From NCBI RefSeq assembly GCF_000685395.1, contig NZ_AVSQ01000012.1, positions 117,724 to 181,723 on the forward strand: DNA of 64,000 bases, in the 5' to 3' direction. The DNA comes from Candidatus Nitrosotenuis chungbukensis. GTDB taxonomy: Archaea; Thermoproteota; Nitrososphaeria; Nitrososphaerales; Nitrosopumilaceae. Positions 1 through 8,582 of this stretch are shown one piece after another (the stretch's first letter is position 1; every line of letters begins with the position of its first letter). The notes under the pieces are model-generated. The model searched no databases. It was not told the DNA's origin and saw nothing but the letters and a program-made list of their open reading frames with translations. The position numbers and the translations under genes are program-made.

Positions 1-569
1 GAATATTTTCCTATTCTTGTTCCAAAATCCATTCCGAACAGAACTATTTTTTTTGCACCAAAATGGCTTGCCAAAAACACGCATCTGTCCCCATCGGTAA
101 AGCCTCCAAAATTACAAACCTTTCCAATTTCTTTTGTCTGGGTCGTACCGACGCAGTTTTTGAAGTTTCTTACAAAATCTAATCTGTCTGCATTGTCCCC
201 ATGTGCGTGGACCACAAACACGGTGTTTGTTTTTTTAATTTTTTTTAGTGATTCCAAGTCTCCATCAAGATCAGTTACGACTATTTTTGGCCTAATTCCG
301 TTTTGAATCAGAAGGGTTACTGCCCCATCAGCACATATGGTGATTGCGCCTTTGTGTTTTTTTAGCGCATCAATTGATGATTGCAGTGATGGGCCTGCAC
401 CAATGACAAAAACCGTCTTTCCACAAATCATTTTTTTCAGTCTAGTTAGAGAAAATCTCTTTTTTATGATAGAATCAAGTAAAACCGCAGCGTACAGGTC
501 GTCTTTTTTACTGTAACCAAATTCTCGTGCTATCTGCTCGTATTTAGAATTCCAGCCTGAGATCGTCAA
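1..569 (-). CDS. mptE: MptE-like 6-hydroxymethyldihydropterin pyrophosphokinase (DUF115), 3' end outside window
   Basis: About 189 codons are visible; the stop lies before position 1. The translation begins LTISGWNSKYEQIAREFGYS and contains VFVIGAGPSL, the Rossmann-type nucleotide loop of DUF115 proteins, then VVTDLDGDLE and FGMDFGTRIG. In archaea this family (MptE) transfers pyrophosphate to 6-hydroxymethyl-7,8-dihydropterin, the step before dihydropteroate synthase. A dihydropteroate synthase gene diverges from it 36 bp away, which supports the assignment. The start is a TTG: an in-frame TAA lies immediately upstream, so no longer start is possible. Function is inferred from family and neighbour. 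Confidence 0.8.
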   Translation of the reverse strand, partial: MTISGWNSKYEQIAREFGYSKKDDLYAAVLLDSIIKKRFSLTRLKKMICGKTVFVIGAGPSLQSSIDALKKHKGAITICADGAVTLLIQNGIRPKIVVTDLDGDLESLKKIKKTNTVFVVHAHGDNADRLDFVRNFKNCVGTTQTKEIGKVCNFGGFTDGDRCVFLASHFGAKKIVLFGMDFGTRIGKY

Positions 570-605
570 TTAACTCTAAAATTAGCATGCTTTATCATAA
601 ATCAT

Positions 606-1472
606 ATGAATAAACTAGGCCCGGTAAACGTAGGTGGCACAAGTCCTGTAAGAATAATGGGCATACTAAACACAAGCCCCGAATCATTCTATAAAAAATC
701 TATCAAAAAAGGCAAAGAAATCGCACGCGCAGTACAACAAATGGAACAAGACGGAGCAGATTTTGTTGATGTTGGCGCCATGTCGACTGCACCATACCTT
801 ACAACCTTGGTGTCAGAAAAACAAGAAATCAAAAGAATAACTGATGCGGTAAAACAAATCCAAAATGCATCAAACCTGCCAATCTCTATTGATACTTGCA
901 GATCTGGCGTGGCAAAGGCTGCACTTGATCTTGGCGCAGATATCATTAACGATGTAACTGGCCTAAAATACGACAAGGAAATGATAAACACAATTGCAAA
1001 GACCCAGCCCTCACTTGTCTTGTGCGCATATGGCAAAAAACCACTCAGAGGCAACCTTGTTGCACAAACAAAGTTGCTTCTAAAAGAAAGCATAACGCTT
1101 GCAAAATCCGCAGGCATTCCAACAAAAAAAATAACACTTGATCCCGCAGTCGGATTTTTTAGAAAAACTGGAAAAAATCCGTTTTATACCAAGATAAATT
1201 CAGACTGGTACAAAAGAGATCTGGAGATTTTACAAAACCTCCGCTTTTTGAAATCAAATTTTCCAATTCTTGTTTCGGTCTCAAACAAGTCATTTATTGG
1301 GAAGGTTCTTGACAGGCAAGATCCGTCTGATCGTATCTTTGGCTCCATTGCAGCTGAAGTAATCTCTGTCCTAAATGGCGCAGACATAATACGAACGCAC
1401 AATGTAAGACAAACAAAAGACGCAATAACAATTGCAGAAAAGTTTTCAAGGAAATTCAAGAAAGGCTTATAA
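606..1472 (+). CDS. folP: dihydropteroate synthase family protein
   Basis: A 288-residue TIM-barrel pterin-binding protein. The N-terminal VRIMGILNTSPESFY matches the family signature, followed by DGADFVDVGAMST, then SIDTCRSGVAKAALDLGADIINDVTGL, and near the C-terminus the phosphate loop region ILVSVSNKSFIG. The family condenses 6-hydroxymethyldihydropterin pyrophosphate with an aromatic amine; whether the archaeal partner is p-aminobenzoate or a derivative cannot be seen here. It is divergent from the MptE-like gene, which would supply its substrate. The ATG follows the A+T-rich intergenic region directly, giving a very short leader. Confidence 0.85.
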   Translation: MNKLGPVNVGGTSPVRIMGILNTSPESFYKKSIKKGKEIARAVQQMEQDGADFVDVGAMSTAPYLTTLVSEKQEIKRITDAVKQIQNASNLPISIDTCRSGVAKAALDLGADIINDVTGLKYDKEMINTIAKTQPSLVLCAYGKKPLRGNLVAQTKLLLKESITLAKSAGIPTKKITLDPAVGFFRKTGKNPFYTKINSDWYKRDLEILQNLRFLKSNFPILVSVSNKSFIGKVLDRQDPSDRIFGSIAAEVISVLNGADIIRTHNVRQTKDAITIAEKFSRKFKKGL

Positions 1473-1503
1473 CGCATTCCACTTCTCCTTCCTAAGGGTT
1501 TAC

Positions 1504-2931
1504 TTGGAAATAAGAGAAGGATTAACTTTTGACGACGTTCTTCTTGTGCCAAAATATTCTAACATTACCACAAGATCACAGACCGATCTTAAAACAAAAC
1601 TCTCAAAAAATATCTCGCTTAACATTCCGCTGATTTCGGCAAACATGGATACTGTCACAGAATCCGCAATGGCGTCTGCCATGGCAAGGGAGGGAGGAAT
1701 TGGAATAATTCACAGATTTCTGACAGTTGAAGAGGAGGTGGAGGAAGTTCTCAAGGTAAAGAGATCAGCCTCTATTATCATAGAAAACCCATACGTTGTC
1801 AGCCCAGATCAGTCGATTCGAGACGCAATCGCATACATGACTGAAAAAGGGGTTTCAGGCCTTTTGGTTGTAAGTGATTCAAAGCTTGTTGGCATACTGA
1901 CAGGACGTGACGTCATGTTTGAATCCGAGTCAAACCGTCTAGTCAAGGATGTGATGACAAGGGACGTCATAACTGCAAAGCCTGGGATCTCTTTGGTTGA
2001 GGCAAAAGAGGCGCTCAGAAAACACCGAATAGAAAAGCTTCCGCTGATAGATGATGCCGGATCAGTCAGGGGACTCATAACCAGCAAAGATATCACACAC
2101 AATGAGAATTATCCAAACGCGTCAAAGGACAAAAAGGGAAGACCTCTGGTGGGCGCAGCAGTTGGCGTAAAAGGTGACTTTATGGAAAGAACCGAGGCAT
2201 TACTTGAGGCAGATGCCGATGTCATTGTGGTGGACATAGCACACGGTCATAGTGAAAACGCAATCAATACCGTAAGACTGATCAAAAAGGCATTTCCAAA
2301 CTGTGAACTAATTGCAGGAAATGTCGCAACTGCAAGGGGCACTGAGGATTTGATAAAGGCAGGAGTTGATGCAGTAAAAGTTGGCGTCGGTTCTGGCTCC
2401 ATTTGCATTACACGAGTAATCACCGGATCTGGCGTACCGCAGCTGAGTGCTGTATATGACTGTGCAGAGATGGGCAAAAAACACGGCATCCCAATAATTT
2501 CAGATGGCGGCACAAGAACCTCCGGTGATGTCACAAAGGCATTGGCTGCTGGCGCGTCAACTGTCATGATAGGAAGTCTTTTTGGGGGAACAGATGAGAG
2601 CCCCGGCTCATATGTGATGAAAAACGGAAAACGATACAAAATCTACAGGGGCATGGCCTCGTTTATGGCAACACTTGGGAGAAAAACAAAGGAGGCAGGA
2701 AATGCAGCAAACGATGACTTGAATGATTATGTGGCGGAGGGAGTAGAAGCAATGGTACCATACAAAGGAAGCGTTGCTGACATCATAACGCAGCTTACCG
2801 GCGGAGTGCGCTCAGGTCTTAGCTATTGCGGTGCAAACACCATACCGCAGATGCAAGAAAATGCCGAATTTATTAAAATGTCCCGTGCCGGGTTTGCAGA
2901 AAGCCAGCCGCACGACGTGGATTTAATGTAA
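1504..2931 (+). CDS. guaB: inosine-5'-monophosphate dehydrogenase
   Basis: Oxidises IMP to XMP with NAD+, the committed step of GMP synthesis. From TTG at 1504 the protein is 475 residues, the normal length. It opens with EIREGLTFDDVLLVPKYSN, carries a CBS pair at about residues 90-205 between the two halves of the barrel, and has the catalytic loop GSGSICITR with Cys301. The flap region follows (YRGMASFMA). An upstream ATG at 1432 is in frame but would add 24 residues absent from the family and overlap folP, so TTG 1504 is preferred. Confidence 0.95.
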   Translation: MEIREGLTFDDVLLVPKYSNITTRSQTDLKTKLSKNISLNIPLISANMDTVTESAMASAMAREGGIGIIHRFLTVEEEVEEVLKVKRSASIIIENPYVVSPDQSIRDAIAYMTEKGVSGLLVVSDSKLVGILTGRDVMFESESNRLVKDVMTRDVITAKPGISLVEAKEALRKHRIEKLPLIDDAGSVRGLITSKDITHNENYPNASKDKKGRPLVGAAVGVKGDFMERTEALLEADADVIVVDIAHGHSENAINTVRLIKKAFPNCELIAGNVATARGTEDLIKAGVDAVKVGVGSGSICITRVITGSGVPQLSAVYDCAEMGKKHGIPIISDGGTRTSGDVTKALAAGASTVMIGSLFGGTDESPGSYVMKNGKRYKIYRGMASFMATLGRKTKEAGNAANDDLNDYVAEGVEAMVPYKGSVADIITQLTGGVRSGLSYCGANTIPQMQENAEFIKMSRAGFAESQPHDVDLM

Positions 2932-2962
2932 GTTTTTAATGTCATTAGGAATATAATTTTCT

Positions 2963-3430
2963 GTGCTCACAAAAACCACCATTATAGGAATTTGCATCGG
3001 AGCTGTAATACTTGGGATCGGAATAGCGTCAATGATCTTAAATTCGCCATTTCTTCATACAGAATCTAGAGATGCAACAATTGGTGTTGAAAAAATGGCT
3101 ACATACGAATTTACTGCACCAAAAAGTTCACACCAACGATTCACTGTAACTGGAGATGATTTTCACATAAAACTGACTACTCCTGGAGATGGAATTCAAA
3201 AAGATGAAGATTTTAAAAAAGAAATTACTTTTGATTGGTATGTCTTACAAGAGGGTGTGAACAAAATCGTAATCACCAATACTGGTCAATCGGAACTCAA
3301 ATTTAATTACGAGTTTAATCGGTATGGCGACTATCTCATTTTAACACATAACATAATCTTGATAACTACAGCTGTAATAATAATCGGATTTAGTGCCGCG
3401 TTTAGCGTTAGAAAACCAAAAGGATTCTAA
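2963..3430 (+). CDS. conserved membrane-anchored protein, two TM segments, unknown function
   Basis: 155 residues from a GTG start. A hydrophobic helix at about residues 5-26 (TIIGICIGAVILGIGIAS) and a second at 130-150 (IILITTAVIIIGFSAAF) flank a roughly 90-residue beta-rich polar domain, probably outside the membrane (FTVTGDDFHIKLTTPGD, then VNKIVITNTG). This layout resembles GOLD/emp24-like domains, but no diagnostic motif confirms it. The TAA stop overlaps the convergent pheA stop by four bases, so the two genes share a termination zone. No function is assigned. Confidence 0.65.
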   Translation: MLTKTTIIGICIGAVILGIGIASMILNSPFLHTESRDATIGVEKMATYEFTAPKSSHQRFTVTGDDFHIKLTTPGDGIQKDEDFKKEITFDWYVLQEGVNKIVITNTGQSELKFNYEFNRYGDYLILTHNIILITTAVIIIGFSAAFSVRKPKGF

Positions 3431-4236
3431 ACCATTTTTGCTTTTCTGTACGAGCCGAGCACTTTCATAAACACCGTTCTCTGCCTTATCTTCTCCAATA
3501 TTCCCTGTATGGTGGGATCTTCTTTGGTGCCGTCAAAGTCCATGTAGAAATTGTATTCCCACGGAGTGCTCTTGTTCGGCCTTGATTCTATTTTTGTGAG
3601 ATTTACCTTAAAGTCATTAAACTCTTTGAGTATGTTAAATAATGCCCCGGCCTCATGCTTGACTGAAAATATGATTGATGTCTTGTCTCCGTCGTCTAGG
3701 GGGGTTTTTGACAATACCAAAAATCGCGTATAATTGTTAGTGTTGTCCTCTACTCCTTCTCTGATTATCGGAACCTGGTATATTTCAGATGCTCTCTTGC
3801 TTGCAATGCAACTTATGTTTTTCTTGTTCAAGTCTTTTATTATTTTGACACTTCCAGCCGTATCGTATGTCGGAATCGTCTTTAGCTTATGATCCTGAAT
3901 AAATTTCCTACATTGCCCAAGTGCCTGCGGATGCGAATACACAGTATCAATTTCATCCATCCCGTCAAATCCAATCAGGCAGTGCCTTACCCTGTAGTAT
4001 ACCTCTCCAACTATTGTCAATCCGGTAGATACCAACAAATCATAACTCTCACCTACGCTACCTTCAAGCGAATTTTCTACCGGCAGCACTGAATAATCAG
4101 TGTCCCCTCTCTGTGTGGATTCTACTACTTCGGCAAACGTTGCAAAGGGAACCGTATCTATTGACTCTTTAAAAAATGAAATCGCCGCATCCTCGCTATA
4201 CGCACCTCGTTCTCCTTGGAACGATACTTTGTACAT
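3427..4236 (-). CDS. pheA: prephenate dehydratase
   Basis: Converts prephenate to phenylpyruvate in phenylalanine synthesis. The 269-residue protein begins VSFQGERGAYSEDAA, has the ENSLEGSVGESYDLL segment of the periplasmic-binding-protein-like catalytic fold, and the YTRFLVL motif containing the catalytic Thr of the TRF triad. A C-terminal ACT regulatory domain starts near residue 190 (TSIIFSVKHEAGALFNILKEF) and includes ESRPNK, the region that binds phenylalanine in homologues. It is a monofunctional enzyme without a chorismate mutase domain. It lies 1 bp downstream of csl4 on the same strand, so the two are probably co-transcribed. Confidence 0.94.
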   Translation of the reverse strand: MYKVSFQGERGAYSEDAAISFFKESIDTVPFATFAEVVESTQRGDTDYSVLPVENSLEGSVGESYDLLVSTGLTIVGEVYYRVRHCLIGFDGMDEIDTVYSHPQALGQCRKFIQDHKLKTIPTYDTAGSVKIIKDLNKKNISCIASKRASEIYQVPIIREGVEDNTNNYTRFLVLSKTPLDDGDKTSIIFSVKHEAGALFNILKEFNDFKVNLTKIESRPNKSTPWEYNFYMDFDGTKEDPTIQGILEKIRQRTVFMKVLGSYRKAKMV

Positions 4237-4237
4237 T

Positions 4238-4783
4238 TTAATCTCTTAGCTTCAGAAAATCGCTCTTTTCAAAATTGGTTGATATCTTGCGGTCCTCAAC
4301 AAATCCGCAGTTTGGGCACTTGACTCTGTCTCTTAGCGGAACTACGCTTCCAGCACAAATGTTACATTTTGTAAATAACACTCCTAGTTCAGGCTCGTCA
4401 ATTGTTGCATGTATTGTACCGTTTAGGTGACTTTCAATTTTTAGCGTAATGACATCGTTTACTCTGGCAATGATTCTCCTTCTGTCCATGTTCTGGCAAA
4501 TGCATTCCACTCCTGATGAGTTTGGTTTGCCGTTTATGTAATGTATGGCTACTGCAATCATGGATGACAATACTGCTGCCACTGTACCTATGACGATGTC
4601 ACCTTTTTTTGGTATTGCAAGCTGTTTTCCGTTTTCCACCTGCGCAATCTTGTTTTTTTTATCTATATTTGCAATTCCAATTGTAGATGCCCTGATCTTG
4701 CTGCCGTCATCAAAGGTGTTGTTTCCTGCCTCCATTTCTTCAATAGAGCCAAGCGTATCGCCAGGTACGACAAAATCTTCCAT
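4238..4783 (-). CDS. csl4: exosome RNA-binding subunit Csl4
   Basis: 181 residues in the three-part archaeal Csl4 layout. An N-terminal domain opens VVPGDTLGSIEE; a central S1-like barrel at about residues 60-140 contains KKGDIVIGTVAAV; and a C-terminal zinc ribbon has CNICAG and CPNCG. Csl4 forms part of the cap on the Rrp41/Rrp42 ring and recruits RNA and DnaG. The expected family features are all present and the length is typical. It precedes pheA in the same direction. Confidence 0.92.
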   Translation of the reverse strand: MEDFVVPGDTLGSIEEMEAGNNTFDDGSKIRASTIGIANIDKKNKIAQVENGKQLAIPKKGDIVIGTVAAVLSSMIAVAIHYINGKPNSSGVECICQNMDRRRIIARVNDVITLKIESHLNGTIHATIDEPELGVLFTKCNICAGSVVPLRDRVKCPNCGFVEDRKISTNFEKSDFLKLRD

Positions 4784-4838
4784 GTTATTTCCTGATTTGG
4801 CTAATTATTAATTGGTTTTGAATCCAAAGCGGGCGAAT

Positions 4839-5207
4839 CTAAATTTCAGATTCGCAAACAGGCATGTCCTTTAGGATATCCTTTCCGTCCTCGTCTACGA
4901 TCGACGGCGCAACAAGACAAATCTTGCCGTTTTTTCTCTTACAGTAAACCTCTGACTCGTTGTTTTCCTTGTCTCTTGCCCAAAAGGAATGCGTCTGTGA
5001 AAAATTGGGGCTCTGGCCGCTTTTTTCGTAAATTTCTTCTGCGGTCCATATCTGATCCTTTGCAACTGAGGTACTGCCAAGCTTCATCCCCTTTATGCCG
5101 ACAATGTCGCCTTCCTCGTCTTTGACTATGCAGCTAACGTGAATCCTAGCTTTTGGATATCTGATAAAATTCTTTTTTGTATGTGAAAAATTAGTCTTGC
5201 GTGCCAT
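4839..5207 (-). CDS. conserved thaumarchaeal hypothetical protein
   Basis: 122 residues starting MARKTNFSHTKKNF with a basic N-terminus, then VSCIVKDEEGDIVGIKGMKLG and an acidic C-terminus. The sequence has no membrane segment and no catalytic motif that I can recognise. Two internal Cys (VSCIV, VYCKRKNGKICLV) are not spaced like a zinc ribbon. It lies upstream of csl4 on the same strand with a 55-bp gap, which suggests shared transcription. Codon use and clean boundaries argue for a real gene; the function is unknown. Confidence 0.6.
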   Translation of the reverse strand: MARKTNFSHTKKNFIRYPKARIHVSCIVKDEEGDIVGIKGMKLGSTSVAKDQIWTAEEIYEKSGQSPNFSQTHSFWARDKENNESEVYCKRKNGKICLVAPSIVDEDGKDILKDMPVCESEI

Positions 5208-5313
5208 TTACATCATTATGAAAAACGAGAATCTGTTTTTGTACTCAAATTGCTTTCCTTTTCATAAAAACTCTTCAATTCATCAATATTAACATTATTG
5301 TTTCGCACAAATT

Positions 5314-6309
5314 TTACAACCAGTGTGGAACCTGCAAGTATCCATCGATGCTTTCATTTCTTAATATTTTTAGCAGTGCGCTTGCCTGAGGTGTGGACAA
5401 GACGGGCTTGTCAAATTGATTGTCAGTTGAAATTCTTGGGCACGCAACTTGGATAAACGCGTCAATTCCCTTCAAATTGCGCAGTCTGTCATTTGTAATG
5501 TCTGTGAGCGCAAACAGTTGAACTGTTTTTCCTTCTTTTTCAAGCTCGCGCTTGAATTTGAGCGCGGTAGTTTTTGAGAGCTGGCCTTCTTTGAGGCCTA
5601 CTATGACTCCAAACGTCTTTGCGTCGGCTGCCTTGTATATGGCAAGAGTTGCCTTCGTCTGCAATTTCTGTGCAAACTCTGTTACCTCCCTGACCTCGTT
5701 AAAGTAAGGATCCAAGACATAGGTTGGCTTGTTTGTCGAAAGTGCGAGGCCTGCTGCATGGAAATTACTTTGTCCCATGAAGACGTTCGCATCAACTTGG
5801 TTTTGCACCTCTTGAGCCGGATAAAACTCGCATCCAAATACCTGCCCGTCGTTTAACTGGCCTTTACCCTTTCCTACTTTTACTTGGACTCCGTTTTCTT
5901 CTAGAGTCTTGCGGACTGTGTCAATTTGGTTGAGGTGCTGGCTGTCAGTTACAAGCGATACTGTCTTGCCCTTTAGAATATCTGCACATTTTACTGTGAC
6001 GCTTTCAAAGGAAATATCATCAAAGGCATCTATCATCACAACGTTGTCCTGAAAAGTCGACATGCTTATCGTGTGACCGACATTGAACAAGATATCTGCA
6101 GCTAGGGTTTTTGCGCCGTTTGAATTCAGATCACACGTTCCCCAAGTGGTATCTGCAATCACGTATGCTGGAATGCCAAATCTGTTCATTATGTTGACGG
6201 CTGCATCTTGGACCTTTGGGATGATTCCCTCTGGGCCGTTTAGTGCAACGGATACTGGCTTGCGCTCTTGAATTGTCTTGAAGATTTTGTCTTCATCTAT
6301 TACTATCAT
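5314..6309 (-). CDS. dph2: diphthamide synthesis enzyme Dph2 (radical SAM-like 3-amino-3-carboxypropyl transferase)
   Basis: Transfers the aminocarboxypropyl group of SAM to the conserved histidine of elongation factor 2, the first step of diphthamide synthesis. The 331-residue protein has the three Cys expected to bind the [4Fe-4S] cluster, one per domain: Cys59 (TTWGTCD), Cys160 (VFGCEFYPA) and Cys290 (QVACPRIS). The archaeal enzyme acts as a homodimer. It is divergent from tiaS across an 83-bp promoter region. Confidence 0.92.
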   Translation of the reverse strand: MIVIDEDKIFKTIQERKPVSVALNGPEGIIPKVQDAAVNIMNRFGIPAYVIADTTWGTCDLNSNGAKTLAADILFNVGHTISMSTFQDNVVMIDAFDDISFESVTVKCADILKGKTVSLVTDSQHLNQIDTVRKTLEENGVQVKVGKGKGQLNDGQVFGCEFYPAQEVQNQVDANVFMGQSNFHAAGLALSTNKPTYVLDPYFNEVREVTEFAQKLQTKATLAIYKAADAKTFGVIVGLKEGQLSKTTALKFKRELEKEGKTVQLFALTDITNDRLRNLKGIDAFIQVACPRISTDNQFDKPVLSTPQASALLKILRNESIDGYLQVPHWL

Positions 6310-6392
6310 TTGAACAGATAACCATCTGTCAATTTTAATTTAAACCAAGCTGAATGACAAATCACAAATGTCTGATTATTCTGTAGTAATTA

Positions 6393-7715
6393 GTGCAAAA
6401 AGAGACAATCCTGAACATAGGCTTTGATGATACCGACTCCCCAAAGGGAATGTGCACCACTTATCTTGCGTACAGGCTGGTCGATTCGCTAAAAAAAGAA
6501 AAAGTAGAGTTTCTTGACTATCCAAGGCTGATACGATTCAATCCCAACATACCGTGGAAGACGCGTGGAAATGGGGCAGTCGCATTAAAGATCAAGACAA
6601 GCAGACCTGCTGTGGTAAAAAATAAAGTAATTGGATTCGTAAAAAAGTTCTCCGATCTGAAAAACGGGGCAAATCCGGCTGTGGTCTTTTTTGAAAATGC
6701 AGACATTCCAGAAGAATTTACGCAATTTAGCAAGCATGCGCTGTGGCAGCTGATTAGCAGAAATAACGCAAAAAAGTTTGTTGCAGATCACAATATCGAA
6801 TCATTTTACATTGGAAATGGCCAAGGGCTAGTTGGCGCAATAGGCGCAATCGGATATAGATTCTCTGATCATACGTATGAGCTACTCAGCTACAGAAAAA
6901 AATCGCAGTTTGGGAAAAAACGAAAGATAGTTGCAGATAGCGTAAGAAAAATGCAGGAAAAGACATACCCGAGAACCTTTAACAGCTATGACACAAAAAA
7001 ACAGAAAATCTTGTTTGCGCCGCATGGACCTGATCCCGTATTCTTCGGTATCAGGGGAGAGGATGTAGGCTCGTTACTTGATGCATCACAACTAATCAAG
7101 ACTCAAGAAAAGCCAGTCGGACACATGATCTTCAAGTCCAATCAGGGAACGGGGGATCATCTCCAAAATGAAATTGATGTCCGTTCTCTAAGACCGTATT
7201 GTTCTGGAATGATAACTGGTGTAGTTTCAGTGGAACCGAAAATGGAAAAGGGAGGACATGTGATGTTTGGAATAAAAAAAGACGGTATTGAAATAAGCTG
7301 TGCAGTCTACAAGGAAACTGGAATAACAAAGCATGCTACAAATCTCATTTTGGGTGATAAAATTCGTGTTGGCGGCGGAGTCAGAAGGGCATCAAGCAAG
7401 CATAACCGTGTACTGAATGTAGAATTTTTCCAGGTTTTGCGTTTGGAAAAAAAAATAATCCTAGTTAATCCAACGTGTACAAAATGCAAAAAACACATGA
7501 AGTCAAAGGGCAAAGGTCAGGGCTTTGAATGTATCAAGTGCGGAAACAAATCACCTAAAAAAGAAATCAAACAAATCTCAAGACAAATTAAAAAGCAAAT
7601 CTACATCCCACAAGCATCTGCGCACAGGCATCTTACACGGCCACAACAAAGACTTGAAACAACAAACAAAGAGTTAAGATTTGATGAAAAGGCTCCGTGG
7701 TTTTCCGTTTATTAA
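6393..7715 (+). CDS. tiaS: tRNA(Ile2) 2-agmatinylcytidine synthetase
   Basis: Modifies C34 of tRNA-Ile(CAU) with agmatine so that it reads AUA. The 440-residue protein starts from GTG with ILNIGFDDTDSPKGMCTTYLAYRL, the acidic FDDTDS segment of the ATP-dependent kinase-like domain. A middle OB-fold region follows (GMITGVVSVEPKMEKGGHV). The C-terminal zinc ribbon CTKCKKHMKS ... CIKCGNKSP binds the tRNA. The length is slightly above 420, as in archaeal homologues. An ATG is not available near the conserved N-terminus, so the GTG is favoured. Confidence 0.93.
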   Translation: MQKETILNIGFDDTDSPKGMCTTYLAYRLVDSLKKEKVEFLDYPRLIRFNPNIPWKTRGNGAVALKIKTSRPAVVKNKVIGFVKKFSDLKNGANPAVVFFENADIPEEFTQFSKHALWQLISRNNAKKFVADHNIESFYIGNGQGLVGAIGAIGYRFSDHTYELLSYRKKSQFGKKRKIVADSVRKMQEKTYPRTFNSYDTKKQKILFAPHGPDPVFFGIRGEDVGSLLDASQLIKTQEKPVGHMIFKSNQGTGDHLQNEIDVRSLRPYCSGMITGVVSVEPKMEKGGHVMFGIKKDGIEISCAVYKETGITKHATNLILGDKIRVGGGVRRASSKHNRVLNVEFFQVLRLEKKIILVNPTCTKCKKHMKSKGKGQGFECIKCGNKSPKKEIKQISRQIKKQIYIPQASAHRHLTRPQQRLETTNKELRFDEKAPWFSVY

Positions 7716-7780
7716 AACTTAGTTGATGGTTTCTATCAACACTGTTTTGTACTTCAACCTATCGTATTTCACGGGATCAT

Positions 7781-7797
7781 GTCTAGTGGTTAGGATC
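7781..7797 (+). other. tRNA D-arm-like remnant
   Basis: The stretch reads GTCTAGTGGTTAGGATC, identical in form to the D-arm of many archaeal Glu/Asp tRNAs (G10 to C26). The sequence before it (CGGGATC then AT) could be an acceptor strand, but position 8 would be A instead of U, and no matching anticodon arm, T-arm or 3' acceptor strand follows. It sits between tiaS and the 3' end of the LAGLIDADG gene. It may be the 5' remnant of a disrupted tRNA gene, or chance. Confidence 0.3.
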
Positions 7798-7826
7798 TGC
7801 TCATAAAGCAAAAACAGGAATTCGTT

Positions 7827-8441
7827 CTACTCGGATCCATTCAAAATCTTTTCAAGCAATAATTTCTTTTCCGAATGATTAAATCCAATCATTTTTTGGA
7901 ATTTTATTAAATCTCTTCTTGATACTGTAAGGTACCAACTATCATCACAATTAGGTCCCGTTATTCTAGATGGGACACCAATAGTAGTCATTAAACATCT
8001 AGCTTGATTTAGACCTGCAACATTCATACTTTTAACCCTGACCACAAAGTTTGTCTTATCTACCGTACCTTCATCATCAAAAAATGCTCTTAGCCAGAAA
8101 ATCTTTACAGTTTTTTTAGATTTCAATATTTCATTTCCTATGCACCAACCTAGAGTGTTTCCACCACCAAGCTCTTTGATTCTTGAATATACTCTCTTAG
8201 ATTTGAAGATCAGATCCGTAGATTTCCTTCTTCTAACTGTGATTTTGTAGATATCTAGTATGTCTTTCGAAAACTCTTCCAGTAATTTCTTGTTAGTATT
8301 GCAATAACCTACCTCATATCTTCTTCTATTCCTGTGATACCGTCTCCCATTTACAATCTGCAAGCTTTCCTTCTCTACGTAGGTTATCATACATCCATCT
8401 GAACATACATGCGCAGCTATTCTAGCTTCCTCCGGTTTCAT
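7827..8441 (-). CDS. LAGLIDADG-type homing endonuclease-like protein
   Basis: 204 residues. Two LAGLIDADG-like motifs are visible: EEARIAAHVCSDGCM at residues 4-18 and FWLRAFFDDEGTV near residue 120, each with the acidic residue expected to bind metal. The region between them is basic (GRRYHRNRRRYE), and the C-terminal half has the second saddle (WYLTVSRRDLIKFQKMIGF). The gene begins 33 bp downstream of the 3' end of the initiator tRNA on the same strand, so it may be read from the tRNA promoter. It is not inside any of the tRNA introns. It could be a free-standing homing enzyme or a maturase-like protein; activity cannot be judged. Confidence 0.75.
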   Translation of the reverse strand: MKPEEARIAAHVCSDGCMITYVEKESLQIVNGRRYHRNRRRYEVGYCNTNKKLLEEFSKDILDIYKITVRRRKSTDLIFKSKRVYSRIKELGGGNTLGWCIGNEILKSKKTVKIFWLRAFFDDEGTVDKTNFVVRVKSMNVAGLNQARCLMTTIGVPSRITGPNCDDSWYLTVSRRDLIKFQKMIGFNHSEKKLLLEKILNGSE

Positions 8442-8488
8442 CTTGACTTGTTAGTTACAACGAGAAAATAAGATTAGCGGGGAGTAGA

Positions 8489-8508
8489 CTTTCAGGAGTT
8501 TAACTCCA
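8489..8508 (-). other. noncanonical T-loop intron of initiator tRNA
   Basis: 20-nt intron inside the T-loop. It forms a textbook bulge-helix-bulge: outer stem AGTAG/CTACT, central 4-bp TTCA/TGAA, 3-nt bulges AAT and AGT on opposite strands, and inner hairpin GGAGT-TAA-ACTCC. Cutting two bases into each bulge gives the standard loop TTCAAAT and stem CTACT. Confidence 0.85.
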
Positions 8509-8530
8509 TTTGAACTACTGATCTGCGGGT

Positions 8531-8547
8531 GTCACATCAATTATGAT
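8531..8547 (-). other. canonical anticodon-loop intron (37/38) of initiator tRNA
   Basis: 17-nt intron ATCATAATTGATGTGAC directly after A37. An inner TCA/TGA hairpin and a central CUCA/UGUG pairing with one U-U mismatch give a relaxed bulge-helix-bulge with bulges TAA and ACA. Splicing yields loop CTCATAA. Confidence 0.82.
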
Positions 8548-8567
8548 TATGAGCCCGCCGGGATGAC

Positions 8568-8582
8568 TTAGTCCTATAAAGA
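8568..8582 (-). other. noncanonical D-loop intron of initiator tRNA
   Basis: 15-nt intron TCTTTATAGGACTAA. The flanking AGTC and the internal GACT form a 4-bp central helix with 3-nt bulges AGT and AAG on opposite strands, a relaxed bulge-helix-bulge. Cutting after the second base of each bulge joins AGTCAG to GTCATCCC, re-creating the invariant GG of the D-loop. Confidence 0.75.

Noticed and set aside
1432..1503. Longer IMP dehydrogenase start at 1432
   Set aside because: It overlaps the end of folP and adds residues not found in the family; TTG 1504 gives the normal N-terminus.
7762..7830. Complete tRNA on the plus strand around the D-arm-like string
   Set aside because: Acceptor strands pair over five positions at best, position 8 is A and no T-loop can be formed, so only a remnant is reported.
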